Below, piece after piece: positions 36,189-44,315 of a DNA stretch of 64,000 bases. The stretch is from contig JAQWSK010000004.1 of assembly GCA_029243245.1 (NCBI GenBank), positions 186,001-250,000 on the forward strand. Direction: 5' to 3'. A program made the translations under genes and the position numbers. Source of the stretch: Flavobacteriaceae bacterium (GTDB lineage Bacteria > Bacteroidota > Bacteroidia > Flavobacteriales > Flavobacteriaceae). The notes beneath the pieces were generated by a model. The model searched no databases. It was not told where the DNA came from and saw only the letters and a program-made list of their open reading frames with translations. How positions within the stretch are numbered: position 1 is the first letter of the stretch; the number at the start of each line of letters is the position of its first letter.

Positions 36189-36932
36189 TTAAGAAATTAT
36201 AAAGTATAATAGACCGGCAACACCTCCACCAATGAATGGTCCTAAAACAGGAATCCAACTATAAGTCCAATCAGGTTTTTTATTTTTACGCGGCAAAAAT
36301 GAGTATATTAATCTTGGACCAAGGTCTCTTGCAGGATTAATAGCAAACCCAGTATTTCCACCCAACCCCATACCTATAACCATGACTACTATCCCAATGG
36401 GTAGTGCGTCAATCGAACCTAATCCAAAGTTTTGAACATTTACGCCTTCAATATTTATATTGGGTCCAACAATACAAAGTGCACAAAATACTAAAACAAA
36501 AGTTCCAAGAACTTCTGCAAATAAATTGTTTTTAAAATTTCTAATAGCTGGTCCAGTACAAAAAGTTCCTCTAACCATATTTTCATCTTTAGATTCTCTA
36601 TAGTGATCAATATAAGCTATATAACTTAGCCAAGAACCTAACATTGCACCAATTAATTGTGCTAACATGTATGAAGGAACTAAATTCCAAGAGAATTTTC
36701 CAGCAATGGATAAACCTAATGTAACCGCTGGATTTAAATGTGCACCACTAATATTACCAGCGATAAATACTCCAATAAACACTGCAAAACCCCAAGCAAT
36801 GGTAATTAGCAACCATGGGTTTTGACCTTCTCCAATTGTTTTCTTTAAATTAACATTGGCTACTACTCCTTGACCTAAAAGAATAAGGAAGGTTGTACCA
36901 ATAATTTCTGCAATAAAAGGGGTAATGTTCAT
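36189..36932 (-). CDS. glpF: glycerol facilitator / aquaglyceroporin (MIP family)
   Basis: 247 residues with six membrane helices and both pore motifs: AHLNPAVTLG and GFAINPARDLGPR. The Asp after NPAR (NPARD) is the mark of glycerol-conducting GlpF rather than water-only AqpZ. It passively admits glycerol across the inner membrane, where GlpK traps it. It is the third gene of glpK-glpD-glpF; its ATG overlaps the last codon of glpD by 4 bases. Confidence 0.94.
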   Translation of the reverse strand: MNITPFIAEIIGTTFLILLGQGVVANVNLKKTIGEGQNPWLLITIAWGFAVFIGVFIAGNISGAHLNPAVTLGLSIAGKFSWNLVPSYMLAQLIGAMLGSWLSYIAYIDHYRESKDENMVRGTFCTGPAIRNFKNNLFAEVLGTFVLVFCALCIVGPNINIEGVNVQNFGLGSIDALPIGIVVMVIGMGLGGNTGFAINPARDLGPRLIYSFLPRKNKKPDWTYSWIPVLGPFIGGGVAGLLYFIIS

Positions 36933-38485
36933 ATTTTGTAATTTTTTGTTAAATGTAAAAAAGATAATTTTTGTTCGTTTTTCCAGTTTTGATCTTTATT
37001 CAAGGCTTCTCCCATTATTTTTAAAACTTTATCAATCAAGTTTTCAGTTTCAAAAACATCTAAAAACAAACAACGTGTTCTTCTAGCTAATATATCTTCA
37101 AGCGTTAAAGCCATTTCTTTATGAATTGCCCATAAAACTTGATGTTTGGTTATATGAAGCTTTTTTGATAGAGATTTATTCCCATTAGGATCGTTAGTTA
37201 ATGATTTAACTTTATTTGAATCTGAACCATAAACATGAAGTGGATCATCAAAATCAGGGTTTTTATTATAGCCATGAATAGCTAAATTTTTAGTTAAAGT
37301 TTTTGATGCTTTTAGTCCTCCGAGTATAATAGCAGATTTAATGGCATCTTCTCCAATCTTTCTATAGGTGGTCCATTTACCCCCAAGAACACTAATTAAA
37401 CCAGTAGTACTAATTTTAATTTTATGATGTCGAGAGATTTCCTTGGTTGATTCGTTTTTATTTTTACTTATCGCTAAAGGTCTTAACCCAACGTAGACAC
37501 TCTTGATGTCTTTTTTATGAGGTTTTGAAGTCATATATTTACCAGCGTTTGAAATTATAAAATCAATTTCATTATTTAAAGCTCTTGGTTCTATTTCTAC
37601 TTTATTTACTTGTGTATCAGTAGTTCCTAAAATTACATGATCTTGCCATGGTACAGCAAAAAGTACTCGACCATCAGTTGTATGTGGAACCATTATAGCA
37701 TGTTTACTATCTAAAAATTTTTTTTCTAAAACAATGTGAACACCTTGACTAGGCTGAATCATTTTAGATGATTTGGGATCGTCCATTAGCATTATTGAAT
37801 CAGAAAAAACACCAGTTGCATTTATAACTACTTTAGATTTGATTTGATATGTGTTTTTACTAAAAGAATCCTTAACTACAATTCCTGAAATTGTATTATT
37901 TCCACTTTTAATTAGATTAATTACTTCAATATAGTTCACCACAGTTGCATTTAGATTTTCAGCTGTTTGAGCAAGACTTATAGCCATTCTTGCATCATCA
38001 AATTGTCCATCATAATATATAACACCACCTGTTAATCCCCTTTTCTTAACATTTGGTATTAGACTTTCTGTTTCACTTTTATCAAGAATAGTTGAAGGGC
38101 CAATACCTAGATCTCCAGCCATCATATCGTAAATTTTTAATCCAATACCATAAAAAGGGCTACTCCACCAATCATAGGATGGTATCACAAAACTTAAATC
38201 TTTAACTAAATGCGGAGCATTCTTCCTTAACAGTCCTCTTTCTTTAAGAGCCTCAACAACTAATGATATATCTCCATTTTGAAGGTATCTAACTCCACCG
38301 TGAACTAATTTTGTACTTCTAGATGAGGTTCCTTTTGCAAAATCAAATCTCTCTACTAACAGCGTTTTATAGCCTCTAGATGCAGATTCTATAGCAGATC
38401 CAAGTCCTGAAGCGCCTCCTCCAATTATTATAATATCCCATAATTTTTCTGATTTAATTCTTGAAATGTTTTTAGATCTATTCAT
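36929..38485 (-). CDS. glpD: aerobic glycerol-3-phosphate dehydrogenase
   Basis: 518 residues. DIIIIGGGASGLGSAIESASRGYKTLLVERFDFAKGTSSRSTKLVHGGVRYL holds the FAD Rossmann motif and the GlpD/GlpA family signature. VGLRPLA and GGKWTTYRKIGEDAI further on match the substrate domain. It oxidises glycerol 3-phosphate to dihydroxyacetone phosphate and gives electrons to quinone at the membrane. It lies one base after glpK and overlaps glpF by 4 bases, so the three genes are translationally coupled. Confidence 0.95.
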   Translation of the reverse strand: MNRSKNISRIKSEKLWDIIIIGGGASGLGSAIESASRGYKTLLVERFDFAKGTSSRSTKLVHGGVRYLQNGDISLVVEALKERGLLRKNAPHLVKDLSFVIPSYDWWSSPFYGIGLKIYDMMAGDLGIGPSTILDKSETESLIPNVKKRGLTGGVIYYDGQFDDARMAISLAQTAENLNATVVNYIEVINLIKSGNNTISGIVVKDSFSKNTYQIKSKVVINATGVFSDSIMLMDDPKSSKMIQPSQGVHIVLEKKFLDSKHAIMVPHTTDGRVLFAVPWQDHVILGTTDTQVNKVEIEPRALNNEIDFIISNAGKYMTSKPHKKDIKSVYVGLRPLAISKNKNESTKEISRHHKIKISTTGLISVLGGKWTTYRKIGEDAIKSAIILGGLKASKTLTKNLAIHGYNKNPDFDDPLHVYGSDSNKVKSLTNDPNGNKSLSKKLHITKHQVLWAIHKEMALTLEDILARRTRCLFLDVFETENLIDKVLKIMGEALNKDQNWKNEQKLSFLHLTKNYKI

Positions 38486-39976
38486 TTAATTGACAATCTG
38501 GCTTATTCTTTTATTCCATAATTTGTTTACTGTCTCTATAGATGATTTTTTTTCAGGTTTAAACAATTTATCTTTTTCCCAAATATTTTTAATAGCATTT
38601 AAATCTTTATAGAAACCTGTAGCTAATCCAGCTAAAAATGCTACTCCTAATGCTGTAGTTTCTGTTGTTTTAGGTCTAATAACATTACTCTCAAGAAGAT
38701 TAGATTGAATTTGCATTAGTAAATTGTTATTGCTAGCCCCTCCATCAACTTTTAAATTATTGAATTTTGTTTTTGAATCTTTTTCCATTGCTATAATAAT
38801 TTCTTTGCATCTAAGAGCAATAGCTTCCAAGGCAGCTCTAGCAATATGACCTTTAGTTGTATCTCTTGTTATGCCCATAATGTTTCCAGTAGCATGAGGG
38901 TCCCAATAAGGAGCAGCAAGTCCAGAAAGAGAAGGAATAAATGTAACTCCTCCGCTATCATCTTCTGTTTTTGCTAATTCTTCAATTTCTGATGCTGTTT
39001 TAATTATTCCAAGTTTATCACGAAGCCACTGAATTAGAGCACCAGCCACAAAGACACTTCCTTCTATGGCATATATGGTTTTTCCATCTATTTGGTAACC
39101 AATTGTAGTTAGCATTTTATTTTTTGATTTCACAGGCTTTTCTCCAGTATTCATAATGCAGAAGCATCCTGTTCCGTAGGTGTTTTTTACATCACCTGGA
39201 TTGAAACAAAGTTGACCAAAAAGAGCTGCTTGTTGATCACCAGCTATTCCAGCTATTTTGATTTTCTCCCCAAGAATTTCAGCCTCTCCAATTATTTCAG
39301 AAGACTGACATAGGTTTGGTAAAATACTTATTGGAATATCTAACAATTTTAGTAATTCATTATCCCATTTTAATTGATGTATGTTATACAATAAAGTCCT
39401 GCTGGCATTCGATGGATCAGTTAAATGAAGTTTTTCGTTTGTCAACTTCCATATTAACCAAGTATCAATAGTTCCAAAAGCTAATTCATTATTACTTGCT
39501 AATTTTCGAGCATTAGGAATATTATCTAAAATCCATTTAATTTTAGTGCCTGAAAAATATGAATCTAATATTAATCCTGTTTTTTCTTGAAAGAATGTAT
39601 TCACACAAAATGATGAATTATGTTCTTTAATAATGGTTTCGCAAATAGAGGCTGTTCGTTTATCTTGCCAAACAATAGCATTGTATATTGGTTTTCCAGT
39701 TTTTTTATTCCATATAACAGTTGTCTCTCTTTGATTTGTAATTCCAATTGAATCTATATTTTTTGGATTTATTTTTGCAAGAGCTATAACTTCTTTAATT
39801 GATTTTAATTGGGTTCTCCATATTTCTTCTGGATCGTGTTCCACCCAACCTTTTTTAGGAAATATTTGATCAAATTCATATTGAGATATTGCAATTTGAT
39901 TACCTTTTATATCAAAAAGGATTGATCTAGAGCTAGTTGTTCCAGCATCTATTGCTAAAATATATTTTTCAATCAT
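38486..39976 (-). CDS. glpK: glycerol kinase
   Basis: 496 residues, usual length. YILAIDAGTTSSRSILFD is the FGGY phosphate loop; GIAGDQQAALFGQLCF, NTYGTGCF and VDGGASNNNLLMQIQSN are further FGGY signatures. It phosphorylates glycerol to sn-glycerol 3-phosphate. It is the first gene of the glpKDF operon. A palindrome about 80 bases upstream (40056-40071) may be its operator. Confidence 0.96.
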   Translation of the reverse strand: MIEKYILAIDAGTTSSRSILFDIKGNQIAISQYEFDQIFPKKGWVEHDPEEIWRTQLKSIKEVIALAKINPKNIDSIGITNQRETTVIWNKKTGKPIYNAIVWQDKRTASICETIIKEHNSSFCVNTFFQEKTGLILDSYFSGTKIKWILDNIPNARKLASNNELAFGTIDTWLIWKLTNEKLHLTDPSNASRTLLYNIHQLKWDNELLKLLDIPISILPNLCQSSEIIGEAEILGEKIKIAGIAGDQQAALFGQLCFNPGDVKNTYGTGCFCIMNTGEKPVKSKNKMLTTIGYQIDGKTIYAIEGSVFVAGALIQWLRDKLGIIKTASEIEELAKTEDDSGGVTFIPSLSGLAAPYWDPHATGNIMGITRDTTKGHIARAALEAIALRCKEIIIAMEKDSKTKFNNLKVDGGASNNNLLMQIQSNLLESNVIRPKTTETTALGVAFLAGLATGFYKDLNAIKNIWEKDKLFKPEKKSSIETVNKLWNKRISQIVN

Positions 39977-40055
39977 ATTGTCTAATTTATTTATCCAAAT
40001 TACATTTTTAAATAATTAAGTTTTAAAAACAGAAAAAAAGTTTTCAAATAATAAA

Positions 40056-40071
40056 TGACAGTTATTTGTCA
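40056..40071. promoter_or_regulatory. palindrome upstream of the glp operon
   Basis: TGACAGTTATTTGTCA has perfect TGACA/TGTCA arms six bases apart. On the minus strand it overlaps a TTGACA hexamer followed about 19 bases later by TATTTG, a promoter-like layout. It is the clearest regulatory signal in the 220-base gap between glpK and the lipoprotein gene. Confidence 0.45.
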
Positions 40072-40196
40072 ATTATTATAATTGAAAGAACTTTTCTGCT
40101 AGAGATATACCAAAGCAGTGCATTCGTTTTTCAATTATACTGGTGATGATTAGAGATCTAGTCTTTAGATTATTAAAATATAATTATAAAAAATAA

Positions 40197-40784
40197 TTAA
40201 TCTCCTGGACATTCAATATAAGTTATTCCAGGAAAATCTCTTCTAAAAAATCTATCCTTAGCTTCAATAAAAGCATTAATATTGGTATCACCTCTAGGAA
40301 CAGAGGGCCACATTATATCAGATCTGTCTGAACTGTGCTCATATTTATATACATCGTGTCCAAACTCATGATACATTAACCATAATTGTTGAATTTCTGT
40401 ATAATCTTCCCAATAATTTAGTATAACTCCAATTACAACAGTGTCACTGTTACAATAGCCAGTAAATGTAGAATAACCTGCATGATCAGGGGATACTCCA
40501 GACGCAAACTCTTCGGGTGTTTGAATGTCAAATTTTAAATTAACACTTGTATTTATTTCCCCATAATCAGGCCCACCTCTTGAACATTTTACATCCTCTA
40601 CAAAAATATTCCAATAACTCATAAGATTAGAATTATCAACTTTTGTATAATCAACACAACTATAGAGTTGAACTTCCTCTTCCTCTTCTTCAACTATTAT
40701 TTCGGAATTTTCTTCAGTACTACAATTGATTAGGGTTAAAAAAGCTACTGCTAAAAATAAAATTTTAAATTTCAAATTGATCAT
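40197..40784 (-). CDS. lipoprotein with a zinc-metallopeptidase-like motif
   Basis: 195 residues with a lipoprotein signal peptide (LTLINC, Cys21), then an acidic linker with six or more Glu in a row. HEFGH at residues 139-143 fits the HExxH zinc motif; a further Glu149/His150 could be the third ligand, and DIMWP (Met158) resembles a metzincin Met-turn. The spacing to His150 is one residue longer than in classical metzincins, so Glu149 would sit at the usual position. I do not recognise a named family. It is probably anchored in a periplasm-facing or surface membrane leaflet. It is divergent from the gene at 40886. Confidence 0.65.
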   Translation of the reverse strand: MINLKFKILFLAVAFLTLINCSTEENSEIIVEEEEEEVQLYSCVDYTKVDNSNLMSYWNIFVEDVKCSRGGPDYGEINTSVNLKFDIQTPEEFASGVSPDHAGYSTFTGYCNSDTVVIGVILNYWEDYTEIQQLWLMYHEFGHDVYKYEHSSDRSDIMWPSVPRGDTNINAFIEAKDRFFRRDFPGITYIECPGD

Positions 40785-40885
40785 GTATTATCATTATTGC
40801 AAATTTATACAAATAAGATATATGATTTAATAATCTTAATGTTTAATTAAAAAACACTAAATTTACTTGCAAAATACTACTTAGT

Positions 40886-41746
40886 ATGACGTTTTTTAGA
40901 TTGGTTATTTTGTCTTTTATCGCATCTTATACTTTTAGTTATTCTCAGACTGATTTTGAAAATGAAATCAAAAAAAAATTTCAGTTAAAGTATGATTTAA
41001 ATATTCTTGAAGATCCAATTAGTGTTCGTAATCTTTTTATTAAAAATCAAGATTTGGTTTCTAACTATATTACGTTTGTTTTAAATGCTGACAGATCATG
41101 GTATTATAATTATTTCAATTTAAACTCCATGAGAAGGTATGGTTGGAATTCTTATTCTCAAATGTATTATAACAGGTTTTTGTCATGGAATAAATGGAGA
41201 GATGATTTATTAATTCTTCCATTTGGAGATTATGAATGGTTTAAACCTAAATTTAAATATTTTTTTGGATCAGATTATTTTACAGAGCTTCACTATTATT
41301 CAATCAGATTAGCCAATGAGAATTTATACGTTAATAGACAGCTTTTATTATTAGGTAAAAACGCTGAAGAACTTAGTGATATAGGAAACCTATATGGGAA
41401 TATAAATTCAAAAACTCCTATTGAAAGAGATGATATTTTAACTGTTCTTGTTAAAAATGGTAAAAAATTTAAAATTGTTGATCACCCAGGTATAAAATAT
41501 TTTAGCAAATCATCTAGTTCAAATTACCATATAAAAGGAAAATCTAATAATGTAGATCTGGATACACATATCTACAAAGGATCTGCAAATAGTGGTTATT
41601 CAAGCTACGGAAAAGGTTCAACAAATTCTGTTCCAGCTCTAACTAGAACTGTGGTGACTTCAACTGGAAGCTTCAGTTCTAATGCCACTAGCTCCTCTAG
41701 TTCAGGAGGAAACACTTCTGCTGTCAAAGCCGGGAGAAAACAATAA
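40886..41746 (+). CDS. exported protein of unknown function with Ser/Thr/Gly-rich tail
   Basis: 286 residues. A signal peptide (MTFFRLVILSFIASYTFSYSQ) leads into a Tyr/Trp/Phe/Asn-rich middle region (about 50-130, for example NADRSWYYNYFNLNSMRRYGWNSYSQ) with no family I recognise. From about residue 205 to the end the sequence turns low-complexity: SSSSNYH, SANSGYSSYGKGSTN and SSNATSSSSSGGNTS. Such tails occur on surface or glycosylated proteins of Flavobacteria. There is no clear type IX secretion C-terminal domain. It stands alone between the lipoprotein gene and the tRNA. Confidence 0.6.
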   Translation: MTFFRLVILSFIASYTFSYSQTDFENEIKKKFQLKYDLNILEDPISVRNLFIKNQDLVSNYITFVLNADRSWYYNYFNLNSMRRYGWNSYSQMYYNRFLSWNKWRDDLLILPFGDYEWFKPKFKYFFGSDYFTELHYYSIRLANENLYVNRQLLLLGKNAEELSDIGNLYGNINSKTPIERDDILTVLVKNGKKFKIVDHPGIKYFSKSSSSNYHIKGKSNNVDLDTHIYKGSANSGYSSYGKGSTNSVPALTRTVVTSTGSFSSNATSSSSSGGNTSAVKAGRKQ

Positions 41747-41869
41747 TATTTTTTAAAGTATATTGATAAACCTTTGTCGTTGTTTATATGTTTTGATATA
41801 GCCTTTCAAATTAGTTATCACTAAAACATTTGAATTTAAAATTGTTACATTTATTATAAGCATAAATAG

Positions 41870-41943
41870 TAGCGAGAGGGGGGCATGATCCCCCGACCTC
41901 CGGGTTATGAATCCGACGCTCTAACCAACTGAGCTACCTCGCC
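41870..41943 (-). tRNA. tRNA-Met (CAT anticodon)
   Basis: The minus strand folds as a full cloverleaf: acceptor GGCGAGG with TCTCGCT (G-U at both ends), D arm GCTC/GAGC, anticodon loop TTCATAA (anticodon CAT), T stem GGGGG/CCCCC. No CCA is encoded. The anticodon stem lacks the three G-C pairs of initiator tRNA, so it is an elongator Met type; an Ile-CAU (lysidine) identity is less likely from the body sequence. The T-loop reads ATCATGC instead of TTCRANY. The anticodon stem ends in an A31-C39 mismatch. Confidence 0.9.
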
Positions 41944-42057
41944 AATGGGGGGCAAATATAGTCAAAGCTTCATTTAAACACAATCATTAGTAAATTTTAA
42001 GTTATTGGGAGTATTAAGTATTACTTTTTTTATATATTAACCCAAATTAATTAAAAT

Positions 42058-42450
42058 ATGAGCCAGCGCATTTTATTTACGCTCGAAATCGATTTTCATG
42101 CTTCTCCACAACTTCTTTTTCAGTATTTATCTACTCCTTCTGGTCTGTCAGAGTGGTTTGCTGATGATGTTAATTCAAGAGGAGAGGATTTCACTTTTTT
42201 TTGGGATGATGGTGAAGAAACAGCCAAACTAATTCAAAAGAAAAATAATGAAAGAGTAAGATTTCAATGGTTAAATGATGAAGAAGATGCAGACAAGGTA
42301 TATTTTGAATTCAGAATTCAAGTTGATGAAATAACTAAGGATGTCTCTTTAATTATTTCAGATTTTTCAACAGAAGATGAACTAGAAGAATCTAAAATGT
42401 TATGGGAAAATTCTGTCTCTTCATTGAAACAAGTTTTAGGGTCTAGATAG
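42058..42450 (+). CDS. START-like (AHSA1/SRPBCC) domain protein
   Basis: 130 residues. EIDFHASPQLLFQYLSTPSGLSEWFADDVNSRGEDFTFFWDDGEETAKL is the pattern of the SRPBCC/AHSA1 helix-grip fold, which binds hydrophobic ligands. It belongs to a START-like family conserved in Bacteroidota with no known ligand. It is followed 7 bases later by the aminotransferase homologue, so the two are likely cotranscribed. Confidence 0.82.
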   Translation: MSQRILFTLEIDFHASPQLLFQYLSTPSGLSEWFADDVNSRGEDFTFFWDDGEETAKLIQKKNNERVRFQWLNDEEDADKVYFEFRIQVDEITKDVSLIISDFSTEDELEESKMLWENSVSSLKQVLGSR

Positions 42451-42457
42451 AGGTTAG

Positions 42458-43294
42458 ATGATTAACGTTAATGGAAAGCTTTACTCAAGCTATAACAATA
42501 TTCCTTCAAATATTATTGAACCTTTCTTTGTAAGGCCTGTTTTTGAGTTTAAATTAAGGTGGGAAAACAATAACATACTCTTTTGGGAAAGGCATTATTT
42601 TATGATGATGGCCCAATTAAGAAGACTAAAATTAAATATTCCAATGTCATTTACATTGGAATATTTTATTCAAGAAATTGAAAAAGTTATTAATAAATAT
42701 GACGATAAATTCTTCATAATTGATCTTAAATTTGCTTATGAATCTAGGATAACGTTTCAAAATCTTCAACCTAACTTATTAATAGCAATTATAGCAAAAC
42801 CCACTGAATCTATAATAAAAGATGATGTTACCTTAATAAGTGAAATGTCATTATTCAAAGACTACAATTTAAGTGAGCAAAAATTTACATCTATATCGTA
42901 TTTACAAAAAGATATAAAGAGAATTGCTGCTGTTGAAGCTTTTGAAAATAAGTGTAATGATAATATTATTTTAAATGATAAAAAAAATGTAATTGGTTCA
43001 GTATTGGGTAATGTCTTTTTACTTAAAAATGATAAAATCATTAGTTCACCAGAAAATATTGGGACTCAATCAAGTGTATTGTCCAATCTTTTTATTGAAT
43101 ATATTAAAAATAATAATTTTGAATTTTCCTCTGAATCATTTGGTTCTTTTGAACTTCAAATAGCTGATGAATTAGCTGTATTATCAATTCAAGCTGGATT
43201 AAATCCAGTCTGTAAATACAGAAATAAAACCTATAAAACTAAACTCTTACATAAGCTTTTCCAGTCATTTATCAATCAGGCCTTAAGTCGATAA
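42458..43294 (+). CDS. class IV aminotransferase-fold protein, possibly atypical
   Basis: 278 residues similar to branched-chain aminotransferase/aminodeoxychorismate lyase (PabC) enzymes. QKFTSISYLQKDIKRIAAVEAFENKCNDNIILNDKKNVIGSVLGNVFLLKNDKI aligns with the family core; Lys142 fits the PLP Lys. The TEgstSN segment, whose Glu is conserved, reads IGSVLGN (179-185), so that Glu is missing. It may be a PabC-like enzyme with changed chemistry or a degenerate member. Substrate unknown. It follows the START-like gene. Confidence 0.72.
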   Translation: MINVNGKLYSSYNNIPSNIIEPFFVRPVFEFKLRWENNNILFWERHYFMMMAQLRRLKLNIPMSFTLEYFIQEIEKVINKYDDKFFIIDLKFAYESRITFQNLQPNLLIAIIAKPTESIIKDDVTLISEMSLFKDYNLSEQKFTSISYLQKDIKRIAAVEAFENKCNDNIILNDKKNVIGSVLGNVFLLKNDKIISSPENIGTQSSVLSNLFIEYIKNNNFEFSSESFGSFELQIADELAVLSIQAGLNPVCKYRNKTYKTKLLHKLFQSFINQALSR

Positions 43295-43295
43295 A

Positions 43296-43841
43296 TCAAT
43301 TGTTATTTGGGTTTTCCGGGGTGTTTAACCATAAAAGATATTCTCCTCCTATTGAGTTTAAATTGGTTTTCCAAATATTTTCAGTATCATTTGAAAAAAT
43401 CAACCTATGATCAATATTTTTTATTACTTCCCAGTTTTTATTATTCATTTCTTTATTCAATTGATTATTACTCCAACCTGAGTATCCTAGAAAGAATTTA
43501 ATATTATTCTCAGACATTTCATTATCATTGATTAATTTGATAATTTCATCAAAATTTCCTCCCCAACTCAAACTTTCAGAAATTGATAAACTTCTTGATA
43601 TGTTTATTTTTGATTTATATATGAAAAATAAATTATCAGTTTCTACAGGACCTCCATAATATAAAGGAAACGGACGTTTTATTTGATTAGTAACTTTGTT
43701 AAGTGAAATTTCTAATTTTTTATTAATAATAAACCCCATAGAGTTATTTTTTGTGTAATCGACCATCAGGATTACAGATCTATGAAAATATAAATCTCCG
43801 ATTATACTAGGCGTAGCAACTATAGCATTTCCCTTATTCAT
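43296..43841 (-). CDS. YqgE/AlgH family (UPF0301) protein
   Basis: 181 residues. The start GNAIVATPSIIGDLYFHRSVILMVDYTKNNSMGFIINK is the UPF0301 signature, followed by YYGGPVETDNLFFIY and FFLGYSGWSNNQLNKEM. Structures in this family are alpha/beta folds; AlgH has been tied to alginate regulation in Pseudomonas, but a general function is not known. It is convergent with the aminotransferase-like gene (1-base gap). Confidence 0.9.
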   Translation of the reverse strand: MNKGNAIVATPSIIGDLYFHRSVILMVDYTKNNSMGFIINKKLEISLNKVTNQIKRPFPLYYGGPVETDNLFFIYKSKINISRSLSISESLSWGGNFDEIIKLINDNEMSENNIKFFLGYSGWSNNQLNKEMNNKNWEVIKNIDHRLIFSNDTENIWKTNLNSIGGEYLLWLNTPENPNNN

Positions 43842-43872
43842 TACTAATATTTTTTACAAAACTTAAATAAAA

Positions 43873-43897
43873 AAAGGCTCCATTATATGGAGCCTTT
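43873..43897 (-). terminator. hairpin terminator of the HU gene
   Basis: AAAGGCTCCAT and ATGGAGCCTTT form a perfect 11-bp stem with a 3-base loop. On the minus strand the stem is followed directly by TTTT and further T-rich sequence, a classic intrinsic terminator 22 bases after the HU stop codon. Confidence 0.9.
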
Positions 43898-43918
43898 AAT
43901 TAGGATTAATTCACTTAT

Positions 43919-44191
43919 CTAATTTACAGATCCAGCCAATTCTGCACCTGCTTTAAATTTTACTACATTTTTTGCAGCAATTCTAATTGTGGCCCCTGTT
44001 TGAGGGTTACGACCATCTCGAGCAGCACGTCTTGTTACTGACCATGATCCAAATCCAACTAATGAAACTCGACCTCCACCCTGAAGGGCTCCGCTTACAT
44101 TTCCTAGGAAAGATTCTAATGCTTTTTTAGCAGCAGCTTTGGATACTCCTGAATCAGAAGCCATTGCGTCTATTAATTCTGTTTTGTTCAT
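43919..44191 (-). CDS. HU family DNA-binding protein
   Basis: 90 residues. MNKTELIDAMASDSGVSKAAAKKALESFLGNVSGAL and GFGSWSVTRRAARDGRNPQTGATIRIAAKNVVKFKAG cover the whole HU/IHF fold, including the DNA-clasping beta arms (RRAARDGRNPQTG) with the Pro that kinks DNA. It bends and compacts chromosomal DNA. It is a single gene with its own strong terminator, as expected for an abundant nucleoid protein. Confidence 0.95.
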   Translation of the reverse strand: MNKTELIDAMASDSGVSKAAAKKALESFLGNVSGALQGGGRVSLVGFGSWSVTRRAARDGRNPQTGATIRIAAKNVVKFKAGAELAGSVN

Positions 44192-44315
44192 AATAATTAA
44201 GATTAAATGTTTTATACTCTACAAATTATAACCTTTAGCTAGAATGCAAAAGAAAAGTATAGAAAAAAGTCATTTTTTGTTAATAAGTGCACGTTATTGT
44301 TGATAATCCTAGCAT

